From an uncultured Bacilli bacterium (GTDB lineage: Bacteria; Bacillota_I; Bacilli_A; RFN20; CAG-826), in the NCBI GenBank assembly GCA_905236715.1, contig CAJOMQ010000009.1, positions 1-64,000 on the forward strand: a stretch of DNA of 64,000 bases, in the 5' to 3' direction. A model generated the notes under the pieces. The model was not told the DNA's origin and did no database searches. It saw nothing but the letters and a program-made list of their open reading frames with translations. The translations under genes and the position numbers were made by a program. This document shows positions 1-7,007 of the stretch, piece after piece (positions within the stretch are counted from its first letter, which is position 1; each line of letters begins with the position of its first letter).

Positions 1-166
1 TTGCACGAGGATATCTAACAAATATTTGTTCAAGCTCACTTATTAGTTCGCCATCATCTACATAAACTCCGTGAGAAACTTTTTTATATTTTCTGTCATT
101 TATACTCTTGTAGGCTTTATTGATATTTCCTTCAATTTTAACAATTTCTTCCCATGTATAAACCAT
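1..166 (-). CDS. AbiEi-like antitoxin / regulator, N-terminal part (cut by window edge)
   Basis: Translating the minus strand from the ATG at 166 gives an open frame to the window edge (about 55 residues). It begins MVYTWEEIVK and contains KKVSHGVYVDDGEL and FVRYPRA. The arrangement (a short helical start, a K-V-S-x-G-V-Y strand, then a run ending in RYPxA) resembles the N-terminal winged-helix part of AbiEi-family antitoxins of type IV toxin-antitoxin systems. No Shine-Dalgarno is visible in the AT-rich leader. If the family call is right, the partner toxin would lie beyond the left edge. The call rests on a short piece by eye; any small winged-helix regulator could look like this. Confidence 0.45.
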   Translation of the reverse strand, partial: MVYTWEEIVKIEGNINKAYKSINDRKYKKVSHGVYVDDGELISELEQIFVRYPRA

Positions 167-364
167 GTTTTTATTTTAATATTTCGGAAGGAATGTTTCA
201 ATGTTTTTCCTTCCTATTTTTTATAATTTTATGTCCGTGTTGTGGTAATTAAAGGCACGATTATGAAAATTATTAAATCACCTATCGGCAATTTATAAAG
301 CAAAAAAAGAATAGAAAAACTATTTTTATTTTGCCGATAAACATGTTTATTTGTTTTTATGTTT
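167..364. other. AT-rich intergenic region with one hairpin
   Basis: No gene is visible here. GGAAGGAA (186-193) and TTCCTTCC (207-214) form an 8-bp stem, followed on the plus strand by a T-rich run. It could be a plus-strand terminator, but no plus-strand gene ends here, so its role is unclear. Confidence 0.4.
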
Positions 365-394
365 AAGAAAAATGGCCAATGAGATTTGGCCATT
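365..394 (-). terminator. Intrinsic terminator of the BspA-like gene
   Basis: On the minus strand AATGGCC (from 394) pairs with GGCCATT (ending at 371), and the stem is followed by a T-rich run. It starts a few bases after the stop codon at 400-402. Confidence 0.75.
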
Positions 395-399
395 ATTCT

Positions 400-2036
400 T
401 TACATTGTGGTATCACCATCAGTGCATTGGACAAGATGTAGTTTTGGACAATTGTCACTCCAACAATTCTCTTTTTCGATGCTATACCACTCTTGCTTAG
501 TGCCGTTATAGACAATTTTTTCCAATGCTTCGCAACTACTAAAAGCAAATTCACCAATTAAGGTAACAGTACTAGGAATATTAACTTCTAACAAAGACAC
601 GATAAAACGCTAGCGTTAATAACTTTTACTCCTTCGGGGAAGGTAAATGTTGTTAATTTGCTGCCTAAGAACGCCATTTTGCCAATATATTTTACGGATG
701 ATGATATAGATGCATTTTCTAAATAATAATAGTCACAAAAAACGCCACCAGCGATAATCTCACAATTATCATGGGTTACGATGGAAGTTAAATTATTAAC
801 CTTCACACTCGAAAGAGGTCTAATTAAAACTAAATATGGATTTTGGCTATTGCCAAGATATTCACCATTATCAAAAACATTCGCGCTTAATTGTGAACAG
901 CCTCTGAAAGCGTCAATTCCCACTTCTTCGATGGTACTAGGAATTTCAGGAAGGGAAACAAGAGATGAGCAATTCAAAAAGGCATAATCACCAATTGATG
1001 TGATATTGCCGAATGTCACGGAAACAAGACCTTTACAACCGTTAAATAAACCACTAGGAATATTTTTTATGTTTCTGGGAAGATCGATTCTTTCTAATTT
1101 TTCACTATGCATGAAAACTTTTTCACCTAATTCCGAGACGCTATCAGGAATTACTAAATTAGTCAAAGAATTACAAGATGAGAAAGCGGTTTCGCCAATT
1201 TTTGTAACACCTTCAGGAATGGTCACAGACGCTAAACGTGCACATGTCGTAAAAGCGTTAGTTTCAATGCTAGTAACACCATTAGGAATCTTGATTGAGG
1301 TGAGATTTACACAACTAGCAAAAAGACCTTCACTAATGACTGTGATTTTGCTTGGCAAATTAATAGAAGAAAAGCCACAATCTTGGAAAACTTGTTTACC
1401 AATATAAGTGACATTATTAGGAATATTAATATTTGTTAACATCGGACAATGGAAAAAAGCGAAATCTTCAATGTCATTTAATAAAGAACCATCGTTAAAA
1501 AGAACTCCCCTTAAGGATAAACAATAATAAAAGGCGGATTCTTCAATTGTTTTGATAGAATTGGGAATTATCACAGAGGTGATATTTGGGCATTTGTAAA
1601 ATCCCTTTTGTGCGATTGATGTAACAGGTAAATTTTTAAATTTTGCGGGGATAATAACATTACCTTCAATTGTTTGATCCAAACACTTAACCGCATATTC
1701 ATTTGTTTCTTCGTTTAAAACAAACGCTAATTTATCTATGGTGCCTATCGCGGTATCACCAGAAGGTTCATCGCCAGACATCCGATAGCCACAAACAGAA
1801 CAAACTAAATATTTATAGCCATCTTCCGTTTCAGTGGGATCTACAACGACATATTCACCTTGATGTTTTTCTTTATCACCAACAACATCTTTATGTTCAC
1901 AAGAAGCCTCATGCCAATGATATTCGTTGTCAAAATTCCATTCATCATAAAAAGTGTGTGTATGACCATTACTATTACAGGCTGCTAAAGTGAATAAAAT
2001 AGTTACTAAGGCGAAAATAGATATATTTTTCTTCAT
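400..2036 (-). pseudogene. BspA-type leucine-rich-repeat surface lipoprotein, frameshifted near its 3' end
   Basis: The start at 2036 gives a lipoprotein signal peptide (MKKNISIFALVTILF, lipobox LAAC with Cys20). A His/Cys-rich segment follows (about residues 24-90), then about 14 BspA-type repeats of the pattern AFxxCxxLxxVxIPxxVxxIG. Such proteins are surface adhesins or binding proteins. The main frame stops at 588 (ASVLSCLC then TAG), while another frame from about 600 to 400 continues the same repeat (LLEVNIPSTVTLIGEFAF). The real product was therefore one protein of about 540 residues. From the repeat spacing a few bases seem to be missing at 595-605. The ribosome site AAGGAGA lies about 16 bases from the ATG, which is unusually far. 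Whether this is a true mutation, a phase-variable site or a sequence error cannot be told from here. Confidence 0.8.
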
Positions 2037-2135
2037 AAAAATGTTTTTTAATTCTCCTTATCAGCACTTATCTTATGCAATGTAATTGCTAAATTCAATT
2101 AAAAATATCGTTAAGAATAGGAACTAATTTCCTAT

Positions 2136-3612
2136 TTAGTGTATGTTTATTGCTTTTTTTACTTTTATTTCGCTAGATATAATCGCGTCATTAGGACACA
2201 CCAAAAGACAGAGGTGACATCCCACACAACGTTTGGGGTCTAAAATGGGGCTTCGAGTTTCATCGAATGTAATGGCTTGATGACCACCATCACGACAAGA
2301 AATAGCGCATCTACCACAATGGAGACAATTTTCACGAATGAATTTGGGATAAATAATGACATCTCTTTCTATTTCGTTAATATCCACTAACTGGGGAAAT
2401 ACTTTATTTTTTAATTCAGATAAAGACATATCTAAACGGCCAAGGAATAATGATAATCCTTCCGTTAAATCTTCAATGATACGATAGCCATATTGCATCA
2501 CGGCGGTGGTTATTTGAATGCTACCAGCACCTAAGGCCAAAAACATCAAAGCGTCTTGATAATTTTCAATACCACCCATTGCGGAGAAATGTAGATCTTT
2601 TAATCCTTCATTTTGGGTCATTTCCACGACAAAGCGCAAAGCAATGGGTTTAACTGCGGGACCGCTAAGACCACCAAACGCAAATTTTGGTAATTCTTTT
2701 TGTTCATATAACTTGTCGATAATGTTGAATTCGGTAATTGATTTAATGGTATTAATGGCGGCGATGCCATCGGCGCCACCTCTTTTAGCTGCTAATGCAG
2801 CGGGTACCATCGAATCAACATTAGGTGTTAATTTCGCTAATACGGGAATTTTGACTGCGTTTTTCACTACTCTTGTAAAGCGTTCCACTAAAGCGGGGAC
2901 TTGGCCAACAGATGATCCAGTATTTTCTTCCATCATATTCGGACAAGAGAAATTTAATTCAATCGCATCCGCACCTGCTTCTTCTGATTTTTTGGCTAGA
3001 TAGGCCCATTCTTCATCATCTCTTCCCATAATGGAAACGAGAAGGAATTTATTAGGGAATTCTTCTTTTAAACGACGGAAAGTATCTAAATTTTCTTCTA
3101 ATGAACGATCGGATAATTGTTCGATATTTTTAAATGATTGAAAACTGCCGTCGGAATTTTTAATCATTGAAAATCTGGGGGAAGCCTCGTGAATATCCAT
3201 TAAACAGATAGTTTTATAACTTACTCCAGCCCAGCCCATCTCGAAAGCCCGTTTCACCATTTCATAAGACTGAAGAAGATAATAAGAAGGGATTTTCAAT
3301 TGGTATGCCACATATATCAGTGTGAATATCACCGTGTTTATTTTCGATGGGATTTTCTTTTTTCTTTTTAAGACAATAAGAAAGAATATCTTTGATACGG
3401 ACACTATTAGGAGCAAGACAATGTTTTTCACATGGTGCATCGCAGTTTAAACAAATATCTTGGCAACGTGCAAAAGCTCCTTGATAATTGGTAAAACGCA
3501 ATGACCTAATTATTTTTGCAGGATCAATATTATGGGGACAATTTTTACTGCATGGTGCATCAGCACAAAGAAGGCACGAAGAACATTCTTTTTTTATATT
3601 CATGGAAATCAT
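2136..3612 (-). pseudogene. PreA-like Fe-S dihydropyrimidine/dihydroorotate dehydrogenase-type flavoprotein, frameshifted
   Basis: Two overlapping frames make one protein. The first (3612 to 3262) has an N-terminal Fe-S domain with two Cys groups (CSSCLLCADAPC and CQDICLNCDAPC) and then the start of an FMN TIM barrel (GIPIENPFLLSSS). It stops at TGA near 3264. The second frame resumes at once with SYEMVKRAFEMGWAG and runs through the barrel to a C-terminal 2x[4Fe-4S] ferredoxin (CLHCGRCAISC, CVGCHLCLLVCP), ending at 2136. E. coli PreA has five residues between SSS and YEM; here only four bases remain, so about 11 bases are missing. The FAD/NADPH part of PreT is absent, so the N-terminal cluster domain joins the barrel directly. 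The start at 3612 has a good AAGGAG. The family reduces pyrimidines or related substrates; substrate unknown here. Confidence 0.75.
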
Positions 3613-3737
3613 TTGTCTCTCCTTAAAATAACTAGAAATATATTACCACACCTAACCCTAGAAAACTGACGACTAAATGAAAAATTATTTAAGCAAATTT
3701 CTTGTTTTTTTATTTTTTTAAAATTTTTTTGTCAAAT

Positions 3738-3765
3738 TTGGCATTTTCATCCCTATATGTTTAAT
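3738..3765 (+). promoter_or_regulatory. Putative promoter of peptide mRNA, copy 1
   Basis: TTGGCA (3738-3743), 16 bases, TTTAAT (3760-3765). Both boxes match consensus at five of six positions, and the stretch is identical in copy 2. Confidence 0.55.
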
Positions 3766-3806
3766 GAGGGGCAAATTATGTCCCTCAGAATAGGAGACAT
3801 ATTTTT

Positions 3807-3896
3807 ATGTTAGGGTTTATCCCTGCAGAAAGGAGGAAAAATGCAGTACCTTTTGGTGCTCGTTATTATATTGTTAGTTATCTGCTTACTAGTTAA
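3807..3896 (+). CDS. Leader ORF overlapping the hydrophobic peptide gene, copy 1
   Basis: ATG at 3807 is preceded by AGGAG (3792-3796) at a 10-base spacing. It encodes 29 residues beginning MLGFIP and ends at TAA 3894-3896, inside the peptide ORF but in another frame. In copy 2 the same ATG is in frame with the peptide instead, and the peptide sequence after MLGFIP is not kept. Its product is therefore probably unimportant; translating it could open the mRNA for the downstream ORF, as mok does for hok. This role is inferred. Confidence 0.4.
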   Translation: MLGFIPAERRKNAVPFGARYYIVSYLLTS

Positions 3897-3900
3897 GTAG
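3841..3900 (+). CDS. 19-residue hydrophobic membrane peptide, putative type I toxin (copy 1)
   Basis: ATG at 3841 follows AGGAGG (3831-3836). The product MQYLLVLVIILLVICLLVK is a single membrane-spanning stretch with a polar start and a terminal Lys. In length and composition it resembles the Ibs family (18-19 residues) of type I toxins, which insert in the inner membrane and depolarise it. Copy 2 (34754-34813) encodes exactly the same peptide although four codons differ (Val GTG/GTC, Leu CTC/CTG, Leu TTA/CTA, Ile ATC/ATT), all silent. That is direct evidence that the peptide itself is under selection. An antisense-type promoter and terminator lie just downstream on the minus strand. Toxicity is inferred, not shown. 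Confidence 0.75.
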   Translation: MQYLLVLVIILLVICLLVK

Positions 3901-3904
3901 ATAT

Positions 3905-3936
3905 AAAAAGGGCTTGTGAGCTGTGTCACAAGCACC
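3905..3936 (-). terminator. Leftward intrinsic terminator, copy 1
   Basis: An 8-bp perfect stem with a GCTGTG loop is extended by GG/CC across a one-base bulge, followed by five T on the minus strand. It is conserved in copy 2 at 34818-34850. Confidence 0.65.
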
Positions 3937-3944
3937 TAAAAGAC
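3905..3944 (-). ncRNA. Putative short antisense RNA (antitoxin), copy 1
   Basis: A minus-strand transcript starting about 7 bases after the TATAAT box would begin near 3944, fold GCTTGTGA (3912-3919) with TCACAAGC (3926-3933), and end at the T5 run (3909-3905). It would be complementary to the 3' UTR of the peptide mRNA just after the stop codon. If termination is incomplete it would run into the coding region. The exact ends are inferred. Confidence 0.5.
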
Positions 3945-3950
3945 AATATA

Positions 3951-3978
3951 ATTATAACACAGCTATTTCTCTTCGCAA
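3951..3978 (-). promoter_or_regulatory. Minus-strand promoter for antisense RNA, copy 1
   Basis: Minus-strand TTGCGA (3978-3973), 16 bases, perfect TATAAT (3956-3951). Copy 2a has TTGCTA-16-TATAAT and copy 2b TTGATT-16-TATAAT in the matching place. Confidence 0.6.
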
Positions 3979-4033
3979 GGGGCCGGGAGGCCTAATTAAC
4001 AGCCTAATTAAAATTGCTCAAAGGCGATAGATG

Positions 4034-4073
4034 AAAAAAGGAGTGCTTTACGAACTGTGCCGCAAACGCCTCC
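4034..4073 (-). terminator. Terminator of the fructokinase gene (also a degenerate remnant of the element hairpin)
   Basis: On the minus strand GGAG and CTCC close an imperfect hairpin followed by six T (4039-4034). The loop region (GAACTGTG) and the flanking bases align with the element hairpin at 34823-34850, and an ATTATA follows at 4087-4092. It looks like a decayed extra element unit that now ends the kinase transcript. Confidence 0.55.
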
Positions 4074-4087
4074 AAGCAACAATAATA

Positions 4088-5026
4088 TTATAGCAACACT
4101 AAATTATCATTTTTTAAGAAGGTGTCAATTTCTTCTTCTCTAGGAGCCGAATTAATGGCACCTTTCTTTAAAGTGGTTAAACCACCGACAACATTAGCCC
4201 TTTTTAAATAGTATTTAATTTTTTCTTCCTTATTTATAAAATCGGGCTTATTAACTAAACACGAAAGGAAATAGGCGTAGAAAGCATCACCCGCACCCGT
4301 TGTGTCAATGGGTTTCATAGGATAAGAATCCACTTTTAATAAATTCCCATGATGATAGAAGATAGAACCTTCTTTTCCTAACGTCACCACAGCGATTTGT
4401 TGGTCATTTAATAATTCATTTAAGGCTGTGCTAATATCTTTTCGTGGAGAAAACATTTCTAATTCTTCAAGAGAAAATTTCAATATATCCGCCTTTTTAA
4501 TCGCGGATAAAAAGACTTTTTTAGCCTCTTCTTTTGAAGAAAAGATATCATCGCGATAATTGATGTCAAAAGATATTTTTGCTTTGCTATGGTCTCTAAT
4601 TTGACTGATTGCGTCATCAAAGAATTTTCGTCCTATCTCTTCCGATAACATTAATGAACCAATGTGAACGATGTCATCATCACGCAAATTAGCAAAATTA
4701 ATGTCATTGATATTTATGGCGTAATCCGCACCACTAGCTCTTTCAAAGCGGAATGATCTCTCACCATTATTTAAACTAACAATGGCTTTGGAGGTGTACC
4801 GGTTAGGTAATACATCAATTTGGCAATATTTAAATGGTTTATTATTCGCGGTTTCTTGCAATAAGCGACCATATTCATCATTACCAACTGCGCCGATAAA
4901 GGCAACATCTTTGGTATATAGAAGGGCATTGCAAGCCACATTAAAAGGGGCACCACCTGGTAAAACGGTTTTATTTTTACCATCATCAAATATATCCACT
5001 AAAATTTCGCCAATACAGATGAGCAT
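4088..5026 (-). CDS. scrK: PfkB-family sugar kinase, probably fructokinase
   Basis: A 312-residue ribokinase/PfkB-fold kinase. It starts MLICIGEILVDIF and has the GGAPFNVA substrate-binding motif near residue 24 and the PfkB signature DTTGAGDAFYAYFL near residue 240, whose Asp is the catalytic base and whose GAGD forms the anion hole. The family phosphorylates sugars with ATP in the cytoplasm. The neighbouring GH32 enzymes make fructose as the likely substrate (fructose to fructose-6-phosphate). The start at 5026 has AAAGG about 8 bases upstream. A terminator between it and the upstream gene (5047-5071) suggests it is transcribed separately or by partial read-through. Substrate specificity comes from context only. 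Confidence 0.85.
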   Translation of the reverse strand: MLICIGEILVDIFDDGKNKTVLPGGAPFNVACNALLYTKDVAFIGAVGNDEYGRLLQETANNKPFKYCQIDVLPNRYTSKAIVSLNNGERSFRFERASGADYAININDINFANLRDDDIVHIGSLMLSEEIGRKFFDDAISQIRDHSKAKISFDINYRDDIFSSKEEAKKVFLSAIKKADILKFSLEELEMFSPRKDISTALNELLNDQQIAVVTLGKEGSIFYHHGNLLKVDSYPMKPIDTTGAGDAFYAYFLSCLVNKPDFINKEEKIKYYLKRANVVGGLTTLKKGAINSAPREEEIDTFLKNDNLVLL

Positions 5027-5046
5027 ATTAATACCTTTCTTTATTT

Positions 5047-5071
5047 AAAAAGCCGAGAAACAAATCTCGAC
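5047..5071 (-). terminator. Terminator after the surface module protein
   Basis: On the minus strand GTCGAGA and TCTCGGC form a 7-bp stem (one G-T pair) followed by a T-run (5051-5047). Confidence 0.7.
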
Positions 5072-5087
5072 TTATTTTAATTTATTT

Positions 5088-6941
5088 TTATTGTCTTTTC
5101 TTTCTTTTTAACATGATAAAGCAGAAAGCAACGATAGAAACAGCCACAAAGGAGACAGAGACAACTAACATAGCAGAACCATTATTTTCGATGCCGATAA
5201 AGGAAATCTTATTTCTTCCTAATGGATCGATGCCTGTTTTGATATATTCAATTGTTTGTCCAATGGTGTAAGAAACATCAGCGGCGTTTTCAAAGAAATT
5301 AGCGGATGTCGCTGATTGACCAAAAGAATAATCCATGGAATTACTGACAATAGCTTGTACATCAGCATCAAGTTCATCATATTCCGCGACTAAGGCTTGC
5401 ACAGGATCACTAGTTTTAATAGAGCACCATGTACCACCATTAGCGAGGTTTCTCAAAGTATTGTAATAACGACTTACAAAATCATAAGCTTGACCAAAAG
5501 TGGTATCACTATCACCAACATATTGGTCTAAAACCACACCATGATAGGTCGGATTTTCATTAAATTGTTGAAGGATTCTATCGACTTTGAATGATGGATA
5601 AGAATCATATTTAGTTATCACTTCATCAAAATACGCTAATCCCCAGTTGCCACCAGTGCGGTCATCACTGAGAACTACACGCACTTTTTGACCTAGATAA
5701 TCAGAACAATCTAAATAGGTTCTTGCCATTGTGTTATAACGGCTACCGGATAACATGATATTATCAACACCGCCTTTATCAGCAAAAGCTCTATTAAGAA
5801 TGTTTGTACCAGAGGCTTCATTAAGACGAGTCGTAGCTAATTCAATACCAGTGGAACCAATTAAAGATAAAACAGCGGTTCCACCACCAAGTTTAGCAGA
5901 AATTAAACCAGTTCCACTTAAGGTGAATTCAGGAGAAATTAAACGATATTTTGCATCTTCGGCAATGCCGCTGGCATCAGCGTTAATGTAATAATTGCCA
6001 GTCTTATTAGCGGGCATTCTTTCCACCCAGTCTTTCGCATCATTATCAGAAACGATAGAGGCAAAATTGATATCAGCAGTCGCAAAGTTTCTATCATAGG
6101 CCCAATTTGTTAAACCATATGTTTCAAAGCCATCATCAACATTATCTATATTCGCAATAGCGGCATTAAGAGCGTCATAAGCACTGCCGGCATAGTATGT
6201 ATTGAGCATATAATCAGCAGAAAAATTGTTTTGTGGAGATAATTGGGCATCCAAAGCAATTTGTTGCTTATGAGCCGCAAAGCTCAATGCCACTTCTTCA
6301 AGAGTTTGGTTAACACGAAGATCACCAAAAATAACACCGCCATAATAAGAGGTAGCAGTGTCTTCGATATAAACAATTAGTTCACGTCCAATATATTCAT
6401 CGGGAATAGAGAAATATCTAAGAGCCATATTGGCTGATAATTCAAAATCGCTCGCGGTGCCATTTACATAAGCATCATCAAAAGCATTTCTAGAAGCATA
6501 GAAATCGTTATGAACATTAAAGATATTTACTCCGTTATCTTTTCCTTCTTCTGGTTCTGCCCAAATATTGACAAAGCAATCTCTATTGCCACCAAGTAAG
6601 AAAGAAACATAGCCGCCTTTATGAACCCATCTAACACTTCTCACCCAGCCGGTTTCGCCTTCGCCTACTCTAGCCATTGTATTTAAGAAATTTTCTAATG
6701 AATTATAAGATCTTCTACCATCATGGAAGGTTTCGTTTCTAGCACTGATTAAATTCTCCATAGCGACATCACTAAAGCCACCACGATAGAAATTGGTATT
6801 ATTCATCGCTAAATATTTCGTAACTTCTTCTTCGGCTTTCACTTGTTGATAACGGCTACCTTGCGTATGCACGGAAATCAAACCACTTCCTGCCAAAGCG
6901 AATAAACTTGCTAAAAGGGAAAAACGTAAAATCTTTTTCAT
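5088..6941 (-). CDS. Membrane-anchored surface protein with two beta-sandwich-like modules, fructan locus
   Basis: 617 residues. There is a signal peptide (MKKILRFSLLASLFALAGSG) without a lipobox Cys, and a C-terminal anchor (about residues 590-612, then KRKKRQ), so the protein is exported and held by its C-terminus. Two modules (about 50-215 and 255-445) share with the neighbouring 827-residue lipoprotein the order N/D-x-F-E opening, a KxGxY strand, a strongly glycine-rich strand (LGGG) and a closing strand of the type V-V-L-S-D/E-D..WG. These look like carbohydrate-binding jelly rolls, but I do not recognise a named family. The rest is helical. The gene has its own promoter and a LacI-type operator just upstream. 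Likely role: capture of fructan at the surface (inferred). Confidence 0.7.
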   Translation of the reverse strand: MKKILRFSLLASLFALAGSGLISVHTQGSRYQQVKAEEEVTKYLAMNNTNFYRGGFSDVAMENLISARNETFHDGRRSYNSLENFLNTMARVGEGETGWVRSVRWVHKGGYVSFLLGGNRDCFVNIWAEPEEGKDNGVNIFNVHNDFYASRNAFDDAYVNGTASDFELSANMALRYFSIPDEYIGRELIVYIEDTATSYYGGVIFGDLRVNQTLEEVALSFAAHKQQIALDAQLSPQNNFSADYMLNTYYAGSAYDALNAAIANIDNVDDGFETYGLTNWAYDRNFATADINFASIVSDNDAKDWVERMPANKTGNYYINADASGIAEDAKYRLISPEFTLSGTGLISAKLGGGTAVLSLIGSTGIELATTRLNEASGTNILNRAFADKGGVDNIMLSGSRYNTMARTYLDCSDYLGQKVRVVLSDDRTGGNWGLAYFDEVITKYDSYPSFKVDRILQQFNENPTYHGVVLDQYVGDSDTTFGQAYDFVSRYYNTLRNLANGGTWCSIKTSDPVQALVAEYDELDADVQAIVSNSMDYSFGQSATSANFFENAADVSYTIGQTIEYIKTGIDPLGRNKISFIGIENNGSAMLVVSVSFVAVSIVAFCFIMLKRKKRQ

Positions 6942-6955
6942 AAATTATCTCCTTA

Positions 6956-6969
6956 TGGAAACGTTTCCA
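6956..6969 (-). promoter_or_regulatory. LacI-type operator
   Basis: A perfect palindrome TGGAAACGTTTCCA placed between the -10 box and the ribosome site of the 5088-6941 gene. It is identical to 22498-22511. The locus encodes a LacI repressor (16602-17576), the likely ligand. The sequence also fits a CcpA cre site, which cannot be ruled out. Confidence 0.75.
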
Positions 6970-6974
6970 CTAAT

Positions 6975-7004
6975 ATTGTAACACTTTTCACTACAACATT
7001 GTAA
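6975..7004 (-). promoter_or_regulatory. Promoter of the 5088-6941 surface protein gene
   Basis: Minus-strand TTACAA (7004-6999), 18 bases, TACAAT (6980-6975). The operator lies over the expected start of transcription, so repressor binding would block it. Confidence 0.5.
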
Positions 7005-7007
7005 TAA

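Larger units (their letters stand above)
3728..3992 (+). repeat. Small-hydrophobic-peptide element, copy 1 (type I toxin-antitoxin-like)
   Basis: This 265-bp stretch is nearly repeated at 34628-34906. In order it holds a plus-strand promoter, a leader hairpin (GAGGG 3766-3770 with CCCTC 3782-3786), a leader ORF, a 19-codon hydrophobic peptide ORF, a hairpin with a T-run facing left, a minus-strand promoter, and GGCC-GGGA-GGCC (3981-3992) as a possible plus-strand terminator. The layout (hydrophobic micro-ORF with convergent overlapping 3' RNA) is that of type I toxin-antitoxin loci such as txpA/ratA or par/fst. No similarity search was possible. Confidence 0.75.

Noticed and set aside
588-610. 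Programmed frameshift in the BspA-like gene
   Set aside because: No slippery run at the site, and the repeat spacing shows bases are missing.
781-1407. Plus-strand ORFs inside the BspA-like gene
   Set aside because: They are shadows of the repeat on the other strand, without ribosome sites or recognisable domains.
3260-3290. Use of UGA as Trp to read through the PreA stop
   Set aside because: Residues after the UGA in that frame do not match the family, while the other frame does at once; other genes in the window use UGG for Trp.
3961-4000. tRNA-like or rRNA sequence at the GGGGCCGGGAGGCC block
   Set aside because: Only short hairpins; no cloverleaf, and the same block ends both element copies.
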